In this document: piece by piece, positions 22,639-30,200 of the stretch | How positions within the stretch are numbered: the first letter of the stretch is position 1 | Layout: each line of letters opens with the position of its first letter | Origin: a virus | DNA: 37,574 nt | Direction: 5' to 3' (one strand) | IMG/VR virus record: IMGVR_UViG_3300037264_000407 | Span: 1 to 37,574 of that record | Made by a program: the position numbers and the translations under genes | Notes under the pieces: generated by a model | Told to the model about the DNA's origin: nothing | Database searches by the model: none | The model's input: the letters and a program-made list of their open reading frames with translations, nothing else

Positions 22639-23259
22639 CTGGGACTGACTCTCGTTCTCTTATTTGATTATAAGCGATTAGGTCGCTCTGAGTTTCTAAA
22701 TCCAACTCATCAAACTCCCAAGGTCGTATTCTAAATCTCTCGCAGGCCGACCAGATTACATATTTGGCAGTTCTGCCTTTGGGTATTACTGGCTTTTTCC
22801 CTCTGATCGGCTTGAAGCTAAAAAAGATTTCCTTGCCTGTTCAATTTTATCATCATCTAGCTGATTGACCTCAAAGACAGCTAGAGTAATTCTGTTAATT
22901 TCGGTTTGAAGGAATCCAGACTCAAGTAACTCTTTTTGCCATAATACCCAAGTCTCCGGCTTATTTAAATTTACCGTCTCCCATTGCAAATCTTCGGTTG
23001 CTGAAAGGGCACAAATAAATGCCCAAGCGTTTTTGGCGTCTGAATACTTTTTCTTATTTTCTAAATACTTCGCGTCGGCAAAGTCGAATCCCTTTTCGCC
23101 TCCTGCCCGAACCACACTTGGCGGAGTGGGTTCGGGGCAGACGGCGTTAAAGTGTAGCCAGTCAGTTGGCTTGACTTTTAAATAAATTGTTTGTTCGCCT
23201 CTGATAATCGGGACGACTATCGGAGTAATTACCGGAACTTTTTGTCCGTGAATTTTCAT
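22616..23259 (-). CDS. tail assembly chaperone GT-like, made by -1 frameshift
   Basis: Joined product: residues 1-155 of the G-like frame, then a -1 shift on the slippery heptamer at 22801-22795, then 59 residues in the -1 frame up to TAG at 22618-22616, about 214 residues in total. The -1 extension (starting KPVIPKGRTAKYVIW and containing RPWEFDELDLETQSDLIAYN) has the look of T-type tail chaperone domains (short helical, Trp/acidic, IAYNQIRERE). That frame has no start codon of its own before this domain, so frameshifting is the only evident way to express it. In lambda, gpG and gpGT act with the tape measure during tail assembly; the gene order here is equivalent. Confidence 0.85.
22786..23259 (-). 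CDS. tail assembly chaperone G-like
   Basis: 157 residues, unshifted product. It directly follows the major tail protein and precedes the tape measure, the expected place for the G chaperone. It has a beta-rich N-terminal part (IVVPIIRGEQTIYLKVKPTD) and a helical C-terminal part (KNAWAFICALSATEDLQW...FEVNQLDDDKIEQARKSFL). The slippery heptamer lies three codons before the stop, so most ribosomes make this form and a minority make GT. The ATG 23259 has AAGGAAG upstream. Confidence 0.85.
   Translation of the reverse strand: MKIHGQKVPVITPIVVPIIRGEQTIYLKVKPTDWLHFNAVCPEPTPPSVVRAGGEKGFDFADAKYLENKKKYSDAKNAWAFICALSATEDLQWETVNLNKPETWVLWQKELLESGFLQTEINRITLAVFEVNQLDDDKIEQARKSFLASSRSEGKSQ
22795..22801 (-). 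promoter_or_regulatory. -1 frameshift slippery heptamer GGGAAAA
   Basis: On the minus strand the zero frame reads gaG GGA AAA agc, i.e. X XXY YYZ, the same class as lambda's GGGAAAG. Both tRNAs can re-pair as GGG AAA after slipping back one base. The zero-frame stop follows two codons later; the -1 frame is open for 59 more codons. A short possible stem (GGCA/TGCC, 22777-22766) lies about 17 nt downstream, but it is weak. Confidence 0.9.
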
Positions 23260-23271
23260 ATCAACACTTCC

Positions 23272-24219
23272 TTACAAGATGTCGCGGCCAAGAACCGCTT
23301 CCTTCGCATTGCAACGTCCAGAGCAGCTTACGCTACCATTTTGGGCGTCATGGTCCAATGTCTCCCAACGGAAGTTAGGGAGAATGATTGTTTCACTCAA
23401 GCCAGCCGAACCGCAGCCGGGGACGTTTTCAAGGATAAGATCAACGCAATAAGGTTCGCAAGAATCGTCTGACGTTGAACGCCAATCGGCTGCTAAGCCA
23501 ATGCCCTTAATAGCTTCCTCGACCGTAGGAACCGTATCGCCTGATCCAGCTTTAAGGAACTCCCACTGGAAGTCAAAGCTGACATCCATAGGTTGTTCGT
23601 CGCCTTCACGGACGGTATCCAAGGCTCCACGATCAAGTTTATATTCATATTCCTTCTTCTCCGAATAGGTTAAGTTGCCCTCACCTATTTTAACTTCAAT
23701 CTCTTCCGGCAAGTGACTTGAAAGTAAGACGGCATTATCAGCCACATCAACGTCAATAGCCGTGTCGAGTTCGATTTCGGTAGGAGTTGTCGCATTATCC
23801 TGAGCAATAATCAAGAAGGTAACAATGGACCCCGGAATATTAATCGTGTCCCCAACCGAGAGTTCGGAAGAGAATCCATCAACAATCATTTTACTAACGC
23901 CCGCAGCATAGCCAGAAGCCCAGACAATATCCTTGTCTACGCTGATAGTTAGTGCGAGTGCTGGAGTAAAGAAGATAGCAACTGCGGCTGCCGCCGCATC
24001 TTCCGTAAGGTAATAATCGGTTGTATCGCTCTCAATATTGAATTTCTGCCCTTTAAATTTCTTCGCGGGCAAAGCATCAATAGTGAGAGTATTGACACCG
24101 GCTGTTCCAGAACTAACGCCGTCAACCTGCGTGCTACCCGCATGATTAACTGCGCCCATTCCTTGAGTGCCACCGTCTCTAATTCTAATCGTGACATTTT
24201 TAAGGTCAATAACGGCCAT
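23272..24219 (-). CDS. major tail protein (candidate)
   Basis: 315 residues, first gene of the tail tube module, directly before the G/GT pair. Ig-like/beta-sandwich composition throughout. C-terminal third contains six cysteines (near CEPYCVDLILENVPGCG and CSGRC), which could bind metal or stabilise the tube. A strong AAGGAG ribosome site precedes ATG 24219, and codon use has more C/G-ending codons than the neighbours, like the coat gene, as expected for a product needed in hundreds of copies. Position and expression signals make the call; I do not see a diagnostic motif. Confidence 0.8.
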   Translation of the reverse strand: MAVIDLKNVTIRIRDGGTQGMGAVNHAGSTQVDGVSSGTAGVNTLTIDALPAKKFKGQKFNIESDTTDYYLTEDAAAAAVAIFFTPALALTISVDKDIVWASGYAAGVSKMIVDGFSSELSVGDTINIPGSIVTFLIIAQDNATTPTEIELDTAIDVDVADNAVLLSSHLPEEIEVKIGEGNLTYSEKKEYEYKLDRGALDTVREGDEQPMDVSFDFQWEFLKAGSGDTVPTVEEAIKGIGLAADWRSTSDDSCEPYCVDLILENVPGCGSAGLSETIILPNFRWETLDHDAQNGSVSCSGRCNAKEAVLGRDIL

Positions 24220-24221
24220 TT

Positions 24222-24680
24222 TTAAACTCCTTCATAGTAGCCGACATAGTGCGCTTCAATGGACGTTTGCTGAAATTTCAAAATTACATCAGGTTGTCCA
24301 AAATTCGATTGTTTAAGTGCCTCCCTTGGTCCAGATTTAGGCGACATACAAAATACAAAAGCTTCACCATCTGCGTGCTTTAATATCTCGAAGTCTCGAT
24401 CCAAATTGGTAATGACTGGACCGGACATTCGTTCGACGATATACATGTCATTGGCTATGGCGGCCTGAATTAGAATATTAAGCTCAACTTCAATAAAATA
24501 ATTATTTTTGTGCAGAACTTTTATAAATGGCCCATCAAGTCTAAATTCATAGAAATTAGGAACTTGATTAGTATCTCGATACTCCCCCTCAATAAACATA
24601 GGGTAGGTGGCCGTAAGAATTGGAACCAATTCTTTCAGAAATGATTGTTTAATCCAGCGACTTAGTCGTTCGTCTATCAT
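24222..24680 (-). CDS. neck / tail terminator candidate, 152 aa
   Basis: A soluble mixed alpha-beta protein with no recognised motif. It lies immediately upstream of the major tail protein, where the tail terminator or head-tail joining protein is usually found. The start ATG 24680 follows the upstream stop at once (TAAATG), with GAGG about 14 bases away, so translation is probably coupled. Tail terminator is a guess by position only. Confidence 0.6.
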   Translation of the reverse strand: MIDERLSRWIKQSFLKELVPILTATYPMFIEGEYRDTNQVPNFYEFRLDGPFIKVLHKNNYFIEVELNILIQAAIANDMYIVERMSGPVITNLDRDFEILKHADGEAFVFCMSPKSGPREALKQSNFGQPDVILKFQQTSIEAHYVGYYEGV

Positions 24681-25085
24681 TTAGCTGCCCATTTCCTCTA
24701 AGCGACCTTCCATCTTGGCTAATGATTTTCCAGAAGCATTCAACTCGTCGTAAATACCTGCAAAATGCTTTTCGTCCTGCTCTTCATGTTTTTTAAATAT
24801 TTCTTTTTGCTCGTTTGCCCTTCTATCTATCTTATCGGCGAGCTTTTTGTAAACGTCATCTATTCTTTTAAGTAAGCGAGTTTCCATATCAACTACATTA
24901 ATTAAGTTTTCGCCTTTCAAAGTCTGGCCGCCCGTATTCCAAGGGAGTTTCCAGCCATTTTTCCAGCAAACAAAAATAAAGAGTAGCACAGTTCCTGACC
25001 AGCCAAAATTAGCAATAAGCATACCAATGACTTTTAAAAAGTCCATTAGTGTAGCATCTAGGTTAAGTGAGGTCTGTGCATCCAT
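24681..25085 (-). CDS. membrane protein with coiled coil, 134 aa
   Basis: One membrane segment at about 19-41 (VIGMLIANFGWSGTVLLFIF), a short W/P-rich stretch, then a long charged helix (about 66-134) with heptad-like spacing. The design (N-terminal membrane anchor plus coiled coil) is like i-spanins and like some phage membrane proteins that act as holins or exclusion factors. It sits in the structural gene block next to the thermonuclease gene, far from the other lysis genes. I cannot decide between i-spanin, holin and superinfection-exclusion protein. Confidence 0.7.
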   Translation of the reverse strand: MDAQTSLNLDATLMDFLKVIGMLIANFGWSGTVLLFIFVCWKNGWKLPWNTGGQTLKGENLINVVDMETRLLKRIDDVYKKLADKIDRRANEQKEIFKKHEEQDEKHFAGIYDELNASGKSLAKMEGRLEEMGS

Positions 25086-25102
25086 TTGATTTCTCTCTAT
25101 AT

Positions 25103-25435
25103 TTAAAATATGACTTTTATAAAGCCAGCCTCTTTGATTACCGTTGCCAAATCTCGGCCATCTTCCATTGTAATATCGGCCTCATAGCGATTATAAACGG
25201 CCATCTTGTGTGATCGAAGTGTAATAACTTGCCCACCTATTAAATTTTTTACAAATTCTGTCGTTTTCAACCCGGCTTCCTTCTCTTCTGGAGTTTTGGC
25301 ATTAAAAGTTTCTGGGCAGTCAATTCCTTTTAATCTAATGCGAATTGTTACATTGACCGTAAAGCCGAGAGCAACAGCAACATCATAAGTGTCCCCGTCC
25401 ACAACTCGAAGAACTAATGCTTTATATTGATACAT
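25103..25435 (-). CDS. thermonuclease (staphylococcal nuclease homologue)
   Basis: A 110-residue single SNase domain. By comparison with staphylococcal nuclease the metal ligands and catalytic residues are present: Asp13/Asp15 in VVDGDT, Arg34 and Glu42 in RLKGIDCPE, Asp39, and probably Arg83 in YNRYEADI. It should cut DNA and RNA in a calcium-dependent manner. There is no signal peptide, so it acts in the host cytoplasm, or is packaged in the virion. The ATG 25435 has GAGGAAAAG upstream. Finding it inside the structural block, next to a membrane protein, is unusual and suggests it may be injected or act at the cell envelope. Confidence 0.9.
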   Translation of the reverse strand: MYQYKALVLRVVDGDTYDVAVALGFTVNVTIRIRLKGIDCPETFNAKTPEEKEAGLKTTEFVKNLIGGQVITLRSHKMAVYNRYEADITMEDGRDLATVIKEAGFIKVIF

Positions 25436-25456
25436 CTTTTCCTCGCAGTTTTATTA

Positions 25457-25490
25457 AGTTAGTGCGGACAGTTTATTATCCGCACTAACT
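25457..25490. terminator. 12-bp hairpin between fibre and nuclease genes
   Basis: AGTTAGTGCGGA (25457-25468) pairs perfectly with 25479-25490 around a 10-nt loop. It fills most of the 59-bp gap between the 77-aa gene and the thermonuclease gene. On the minus strand the stem is followed only by TTAATAAAA, a poor U-tract, so it may be a weak terminator or an RNA processing/stability element. Confidence 0.5.
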
Positions 25491-25494
25491 GTTA

Positions 25495-25728
25495 TTATAC
25501 TAATCTCACGTCATTAACTGAGATTGTGCCTGCACCTACAAGGCCATTAATATAGTCCACCACGCCTTGTTTAATCGTAGTAGCTTGCTGTGATTCTGTT
25601 TGACCGTAAGGAACAGAAACATTAAGGCCACCGGATGCCGGATCAGAACTGTCTGTCACAAACTGAACCGTATATTCAGCAGCCCCTGATCCATTCATTA
25701 GAGATAAGAGTAAAACGTCCGCTTTCAT
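25495..25728 (-). CDS. small protein, 77 aa
   Basis: I do not recognise this protein. Beta-rich with a Gly/Ser/Thr composition, it has no signal peptide or membrane span, although its first 12 residues are fairly hydrophobic. AAGGAAGGTG lies upstream of ATG 25728. It follows two fibre-like genes and precedes a strong hairpin, so it may be a fibre accessory or chaperone, or a small virion component. Confidence 0.6.
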   Translation of the reverse strand: MKADVLLLSLMNGSGAAEYTVQFVTDSSDPASGGLNVSVPYGQTESQQATTIKQGVVDYINGLVGAGTISVNDVRLV

Positions 25729-25749
25729 GCGTCGTCACCTTCTTTCCTT

Positions 25750-26706
25750 TTATAATTGAGAAACAAAAAGCCTGCTTAGTCTGATATTGTGCGCCCCCGC
25801 TGATATATTTCTAATAGTCTCAGCGTGTCCTAGAGATTGTGTCAGGCTTGGCAAATTTGTCGTATGGGTAGCTACGATAACTCCGTTTATAGAAAAAACA
25901 ACTTGGCCCGTGTCAGACATGTCTATTTTTAAAACATAGTTTGTGTCTATCGTTATGGGGGTAGTCGTAATAGTTGTTGTAAGTAAAGTTCCGTCGCTCG
26001 TAACGCAACGCCAAAAAGCCGTGCCATCAATATCGGTAGCATATCTAAATTCTGCGCCATGAGTTGCAACTAAAAGTGAGGCTGCACTTGGGTTTGCACT
26101 AAAAAGACCGAAATGGATTCTTGCGTCTATAAGGTCAGCAGCTAAAGCCCCAGTTCTCATTCGACATTCCCATATCGGGGTTTGTCGTCTTTGAACTTGT
26201 GTAAATGCCGAAGAAATCCAACCTGCGTCCCTATTAATCATTGCTGCGGATGCAAAATTAATAAATTGGCCGGTCGCCGACTCAAATACAGTTCCAGTGC
26301 CATTGATTGTCGGAGTTATCATCCCTACCGCTATCGTTGAAATTGCACCAGCCTGTTGCTGAATATACCATTGTCTTGTAATGCCGGGAAGACTGTCAGA
26401 CATATTAGCTTTTAAGTTTAAAGCCGCCTGCTGTGCCAAGCTAACAGGTTTATTTGCGTCTGACGTATTATCAACATCTCCTAAACCTACCGATGCTTTA
26501 CTATCGACTGCATTGGCCATGTCATAGAATACAGAATTTGTTAATCTGTAAGTTTTTCCTGTGTCCGCGCAAAAAACTATACTTCCTTCCGGCCAAGATG
26601 CCGACCGTTCTGATTCAAGATCGCACCTAAAAAACGGAAGAAGGTCAGAAGTTATTTCAGCAAAACAATTTGCCGATAATAGAAGTAATAGTAGAATTTT
26701 TTTCAT
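25750..26706 (-). CDS. fibre-like protein with Sec signal peptide, 318 aa
   Basis: The N-terminus MKKILLLLLLSANCFA|E is a classical signal peptide with predicted cleavage after Ala16. The segment LGDVDNTSDANKPVSLAQQA (about 75-95) is a motif common in tail-fibre proteins. The C-terminal half (from about 150) has the pattern of a concanavalin/LamG-like sandwich (FRYATDIDGTAFWRCVTSDG, TNYVLKIDMSDTGQVVFSIN), a typical glycan-binding fold. AAGGTG precedes ATG 26706, and the start directly follows the stop of the larger fibre gene. A secreted or periplasm-directed fibre is odd for a virion protein. Confidence 0.8.
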   Translation of the reverse strand: MKKILLLLLLSANCFAEITSDLLPFFRCDLESERSASWPEGSIVFCADTGKTYRLTNSVFYDMANAVDSKASVGLGDVDNTSDANKPVSLAQQAALNLKANMSDSLPGITRQWYIQQQAGAISTIAVGMITPTINGTGTVFESATGQFINFASAAMINRDAGWISSAFTQVQRRQTPIWECRMRTGALAADLIDARIHFGLFSANPSAASLLVATHGAEFRYATDIDGTAFWRCVTSDGTLLTTTITTTPITIDTNYVLKIDMSDTGQVVFSINGVIVATHTTNLPSLTQSLGHAETIRNISAGAHNIRLSRLFVSQL

Positions 26707-29400
26707 TTAAATCACCTTATACATGGCAACGCCGCTTACGACGTTATCGCCATTTGATCCGCTTTGGAATTCAATTTTAATTGTGTCATTTGCAATAACC
26801 GCTGTAATTGCACAAGCTCCGAATGAAGTAGTTGATGCCCGTCTAGTGGCCGAACCTTTTGCATCTACTACAGCACCAAAATTAGATGCAACAGGTAGAT
26901 TTATTTCAAAACTCGTATTAGTGTTTGTGTTCGTGCAATTAACTGTTACCGTAAAATAATATTCAACGTAAACACCATTTCTGGTAAAATAGCTTCCGAT
27001 GGCCGAACTACTATCAACATTGACCGTTGTGCTAACAGTTGGAGTGAAATCTCCTGGAGTTTGCGATAAAATCGTTTTGACCTGTGCTGCTGTTAAATCT
27101 GTTGGGTCGCCAGTTCCTGCGCCGTTAGCTCTACCTTTAATTGTATCGGCAGCCATATCTGCCGCTTTAACATTAGTCACTGCATCATTTGCAATAGTCA
27201 GTGCATTACTTCCAGCACTGGCAGTTACGTCCCCAGCCAAAGCTGCCCGTTGAAGATTTCCGCTACCATCCATCGAAAGAGTGGTATTTAAAAGAATAGT
27301 TTCGGGGTCGCCAGTAGCTGCAGTGTCTCTTCCGATTAAAGAATCAGTCACTATATTTTGAATTTTAGCAAATGTCACTCCGTCATCATTTAATGAAATA
27401 TCGGGAGTCGCTCCGCCAGTCGAAGAAATCGGGGCCGTTCCGCTAACATTAGTAACGGTTCCATTCCCAGTTCCAGCCCCAATGGTAGCTCGAACTGTTG
27501 CCGCATCAGCATCGTCTAAAAATGTCCTAGCAAAAGCACTTAAATCAGTTAAAGCTGCCGTCCCACTTCCAGTAAAATAAGGTAGTTTGTCGGCGGCAGA
27601 AATAAGACCGGCGATGGCCGTCAATTCAGAATCTAAGGGTTGTTTTCCATTAATCTGGGTTTGAACGTCCGAAGTAATCGTGCTTAAATAATCAAACTCG
27701 GTGGAAGTAACTCCGCCACCGGCTATCTTGATTGCGTCAATTCCAGAACTTAAAGTTGTTGCAAATGACCCAGTGCCACTCCCAGTTACCGCACCAGTTA
27801 AAGTTATTGTTTGATCCCCTGTATTAGTCCCAGTTGCTGTGCCACCCCCGCTTGCAAAGTCTGCGCCAGTTAAAGCGGCATTAAACTCTGCAAGCGAACC
27901 TGTAATTCCAACAATACTCGTTTGGTCGCCGGTGTTCGTCCCCATTAAATTTAAGAGAGTTTTCGCTTGAACTGTGGTTAAATCTTCCGGGTCGCCAGTA
28001 GCCGCAGTTGTTCGTCCTTTAAAAGTCGCTGTAGGGACATCAGCTAATTTTGAATTACTTACAGAATTGGCCGCAATAGTAGCAACCTGAGAACCACTTC
28101 CCGGTCCGGCAGTAACATCACCAGTTAATTGAGTTATTGCATTAAGAGGAACTTCAGTGGCGTCAATAGTATATTTAACAATTTTAATAAATGTCCCATC
28201 GAACCAAAAATGGGTAAGTGTTGCTTCTTCTAATATGTAATCAATGCCGCTGTTGTCAAAATTATTATTTGAGATCGAATTGGTGTAATCTTTAATAGTA
28301 ACCGGATCAGAAGTATTAAAAACATAAAACTCAAATTTGTTATCCGAGAGTTCGGTTGAATCCATATCAAAAAGCAACTCGGTTGGGCTATTTCCTAAAG
28401 TTAGTGCGCCGCCAGATATATTATTAAGTGTCACCATGTTCCCATTAATTTTAATGCTATCTGCAGTGTCATCTATGTCAACCTGTCGGCCATCTAAAAT
28501 CTGAGTCCCGCCCATATGAAGTATTGGAATATCTGGTGTGGCGGAATTATCCTGACCAATCTCGAAAACGGTAAAACCGTCTGTAGTTTTAAACATTGGG
28601 TCATTTTTACTTATACCGCTCATTTGTAGCTGATAAGTCCTAACTGCCGCCGAACCAATAGAGTTATCATCAATTGTTGAAATTAGCACATCGGTGTTTA
28701 ACATGTCGTCTAATATAACGTCGCTTAGATGCGTCGAATCTCTAAATGCAATTCTATTAATAAAATCTTTTTTAATGGTTATTGACCCCAGAGTAGTTCC
28801 GAGATCTAAACCGCCTAGTGCCCAAATATTTTGGTTATAAGTCATGGGCTTCATTAAAGTATTAACAATTTGAAAAGTTCCGTCCGTTGTCATTTCAAAG
28901 ACTATATCAGAGCTAGGAATAGAGGAATTAGTAATACGAAATCCAACTTTATAGCTGCCGCTGGCTCCGTTTAAAGTTAAGTATTTATTCCCACCGGATG
29001 CAGAAAAATTCCATGTATGGGGACCAGTCGCAGTATCGCCGGCTTTTAAAAGATACAAGCTGTTCGATTGGCTCTGAGAGTAAACCGGAGTCATTGTTAA
29101 ATTGCCTGCGCCATCGCTAATAGGCGCAGTTCCACTCGCTCCCAGAGTTGACAAATCCTCAACATTAACTAAGAAAATTGCGGCTGTAGTTAAAATATCG
29201 TCAAATTCTAACTCATTCCCGCCAAGATAAATTTTATCAACTCTGATATAACTGGGCACAGTCGAACTATCAGAAGCAACGACATTAGATCGCGCACTCG
29301 TGAAACGAGGGTCTTTTATCAAAATAACATTCTCGCCCGAATAAAGATTAAGCGGCAAGAATGTTATCAGTGATGTTAACAATAACATCAAATGTCGCAT
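26707..29400 (-). CDS. large fibre-like protein with Sec signal peptide, 897 aa
   Basis: I start at ATG 29400, with AAGGAG eight bases upstream. The first 22 residues ([22 protein letters not shown]) form a signal peptide. The rest is Gly/Ala/Ser/Thr-rich fibre sequence. Three related modules carry the KxKGR/GxxxGDP pattern: near 423-480 (LTGDVTAG, then [16 protein letters not shown]), near 690 ([13 protein letters not shown]), and near 719-775 (LAGDVTAS, then [17 protein letters not shown]). TGTNTGDQT occurs twice. The C-terminal 110 residues look like a compact beta domain. Likely a receptor-binding or surface fibre; the signal peptide is unexpected. Confidence 0.82.
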   Translation of the reverse strand: MRHLMLLLTSLITFLPLNLYSGENVILIKDPRFTSARSNVVASDSSTVPSYIRVDKIYLGGNELEFDDILTTAAIFLVNVEDLSTLGASGTAPISDGAGNLTMTPVYSQSQSNSLYLLKAGDTATGPHTWNFSASGGNKYLTLNGASGSYKVGFRITNSSIPSSDIVFEMTTDGTFQIVNTLMKPMTYNQNIWALGGLDLGTTLGSITIKKDFINRIAFRDSTHLSDVILDDMLNTDVLISTIDDNSIGSAAVRTYQLQMSGISKNDPMFKTTDGFTVFEIGQDNSATPDIPILHMGGTQILDGRQVDIDDTADSIKINGNMVTLNNISGGALTLGNSPTELLFDMDSTELSDNKFEFYVFNTSDPVTIKDYTNSISNNNFDNSGIDYILEEATLTHFWFDGTFIKIVKYTIDATEVPLNAITQLTGDVTAGPGSGSQVATIAANSVSNSKLADVPTATFKGRTTAATGDPEDLTTVQAKTLLNLMGTNTGDQTSIVGITGSLAEFNAALTGADFASGGGTATGTNTGDQTITLTGAVTGSGTGSFATTLSSGIDAIKIAGGGVTSTEFDYLSTITSDVQTQINGKQPLDSELTAIAGLISAADKLPYFTGSGTAALTDLSAFARTFLDDADAATVRATIGAGTGNGTVTNVSGTAPISSTGGATPDISLNDDGVTFAKIQNIVTDSLIGRDTAATGDPETILLNTTLSMDGSGNLQRAALAGDVTASAGSNALTIANDAVTNVKAADMAADTIKGRANGAGTGDPTDLTAAQVKTILSQTPGDFTPTVSTTVNVDSSSAIGSYFTRNGVYVEYYFTVTVNCTNTNTNTSFEINLPVASNFGAVVDAKGSATRRASTTSFGACAITAVIANDTIKIEFQSGSNGDNVVSGVAMYKVI

Positions 29401-30157
29401 CCAAGTTCTCCTTAAGAACAAATCCGATTTTTTGAGTAAGTTCATTCTCTGGCCTATCAAATGTCATTCCGCCTGCTACCCCAAGATAAATGTCTTTATA
29501 ATCAATATTTGGTGCCCCTAAAATTGTAAGATTTCTCACAATATTATTTCGAGTATGATATATTTTTCCATTAGCTATATTTGTAACGATTCCCATTGCT
29601 GGCCTATCGCGGTCATCCTCTGAGGCTAAATATAAATCTTGCCCATTTGCAAAAATTAAATGCCCTACATTGATAGTGTCGCCAGCCGATTCACCCCAAG
29701 CCAAATCCGGTGACAAGTCAGGCGAAATAATGATATTGGAGTTGCCTTGTCCAACTTGATTTTCTAATCTTTCGACGATTATTAGGGCTACTCGGTCCTC
29801 TGGATAATCAACGACCTTTTTAACTTCAAAACGCTCATTACCTAAAATAACGTGATCGTCAACTTTTGGCTCGACTAAACCTAAATCAATATAATCAAGA
29901 GCAATCAATTGTGTCTTTGAGTCAAAAAATCCGCCATAAGTAAAATTCTTATTTGCGGCGACATAGGCAAGATCATAAATAAATTGTCTTGCCATTTTCT
30001 CAGGGAATATAAGGGCCAACCTAATATTAATTGAGAAGCAAACCTGCGCGATTGCGCCGGTATCTAAATCACGAGTTTTGGACACGAATGAACGATAAGT
30101 AAGACTACTTCCGTATCTTCTTTTAAGTGAGTAGATTGTGTTTGCTAAAAATAACAT
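29348..30157 (-). CDS. head-closure protein fused to a decoration-like beta domain, 269 aa
   Basis: Residues 1-130 have the pattern of small phage head-tail joining proteins ([12 protein letters not shown] near 14-25, [20 protein letters not shown] near 74-93, [13 protein letters not shown] near 103-115). Residues about 150-269 follow a different, recognisable pattern of an all-beta domain found in decoration and fibre proteins ([42 protein letters not shown]). So it looks like a fusion. It directly follows the coat gene. There is no convincing ribosome site before ATG 30157, and a strong hairpin lies just upstream. It overlaps the large fibre gene by 53 bp. Confidence 0.68.
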   Translation of the reverse strand: MLFLANTIYSLKRRYGSSLTYRSFVSKTRDLDTGAIAQVCFSINIRLALIFPEKMARQFIYDLAYVAANKNFTYGGFFDSKTQLIALDYIDLGLVEPKVDDHVILGNERFEVKKVVDYPEDRVALIIVERLENQVGQGNSNIIISPDLSPDLAWGESAGDTINVGHLIFANGQDLYLASEDDRDRPAMGIVTNIANGKIYHTRNNIVRNLTILGAPNIDYKDIYLGVAGGMTFDRPENELTQKIGFVLKENLDATFDVIVNITDNILAA

Positions 30158-30166
30158 TTAGGGTTT

Positions 30167-30190
30167 GGGTGGCCCATTTAAGGGCCACCC
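30167..30190 (-). terminator. GC-rich hairpin after the coat gene
   Basis: GGGTGGCCC (30167-30175) and GGGCCACCC (30182-30190) form a perfect 9-bp stem with a 6-nt loop, 11 bp after the coat stop. There is no U-run, so full termination is unlikely; partial termination or 3'-end stabilisation of the coat mRNA is the better guess. Confidence 0.65.
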
Positions 30191-30200
30191 TCCCCTCCTT

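Noticed and set aside
25457-25490. Hairpin as a definite terminator between fibre and nuclease genes
   Set aside because: The stem is strong, but the following tract (TTAATAAAA) is a weak U-run, and essential tail genes lie downstream with no visible new promoter.
29401-29460. 20-residue longer start for the large fibre
   Set aside because: AAGGAG lies just before ATG 29400, and the longer form would put a charged segment before an otherwise normal signal peptide.
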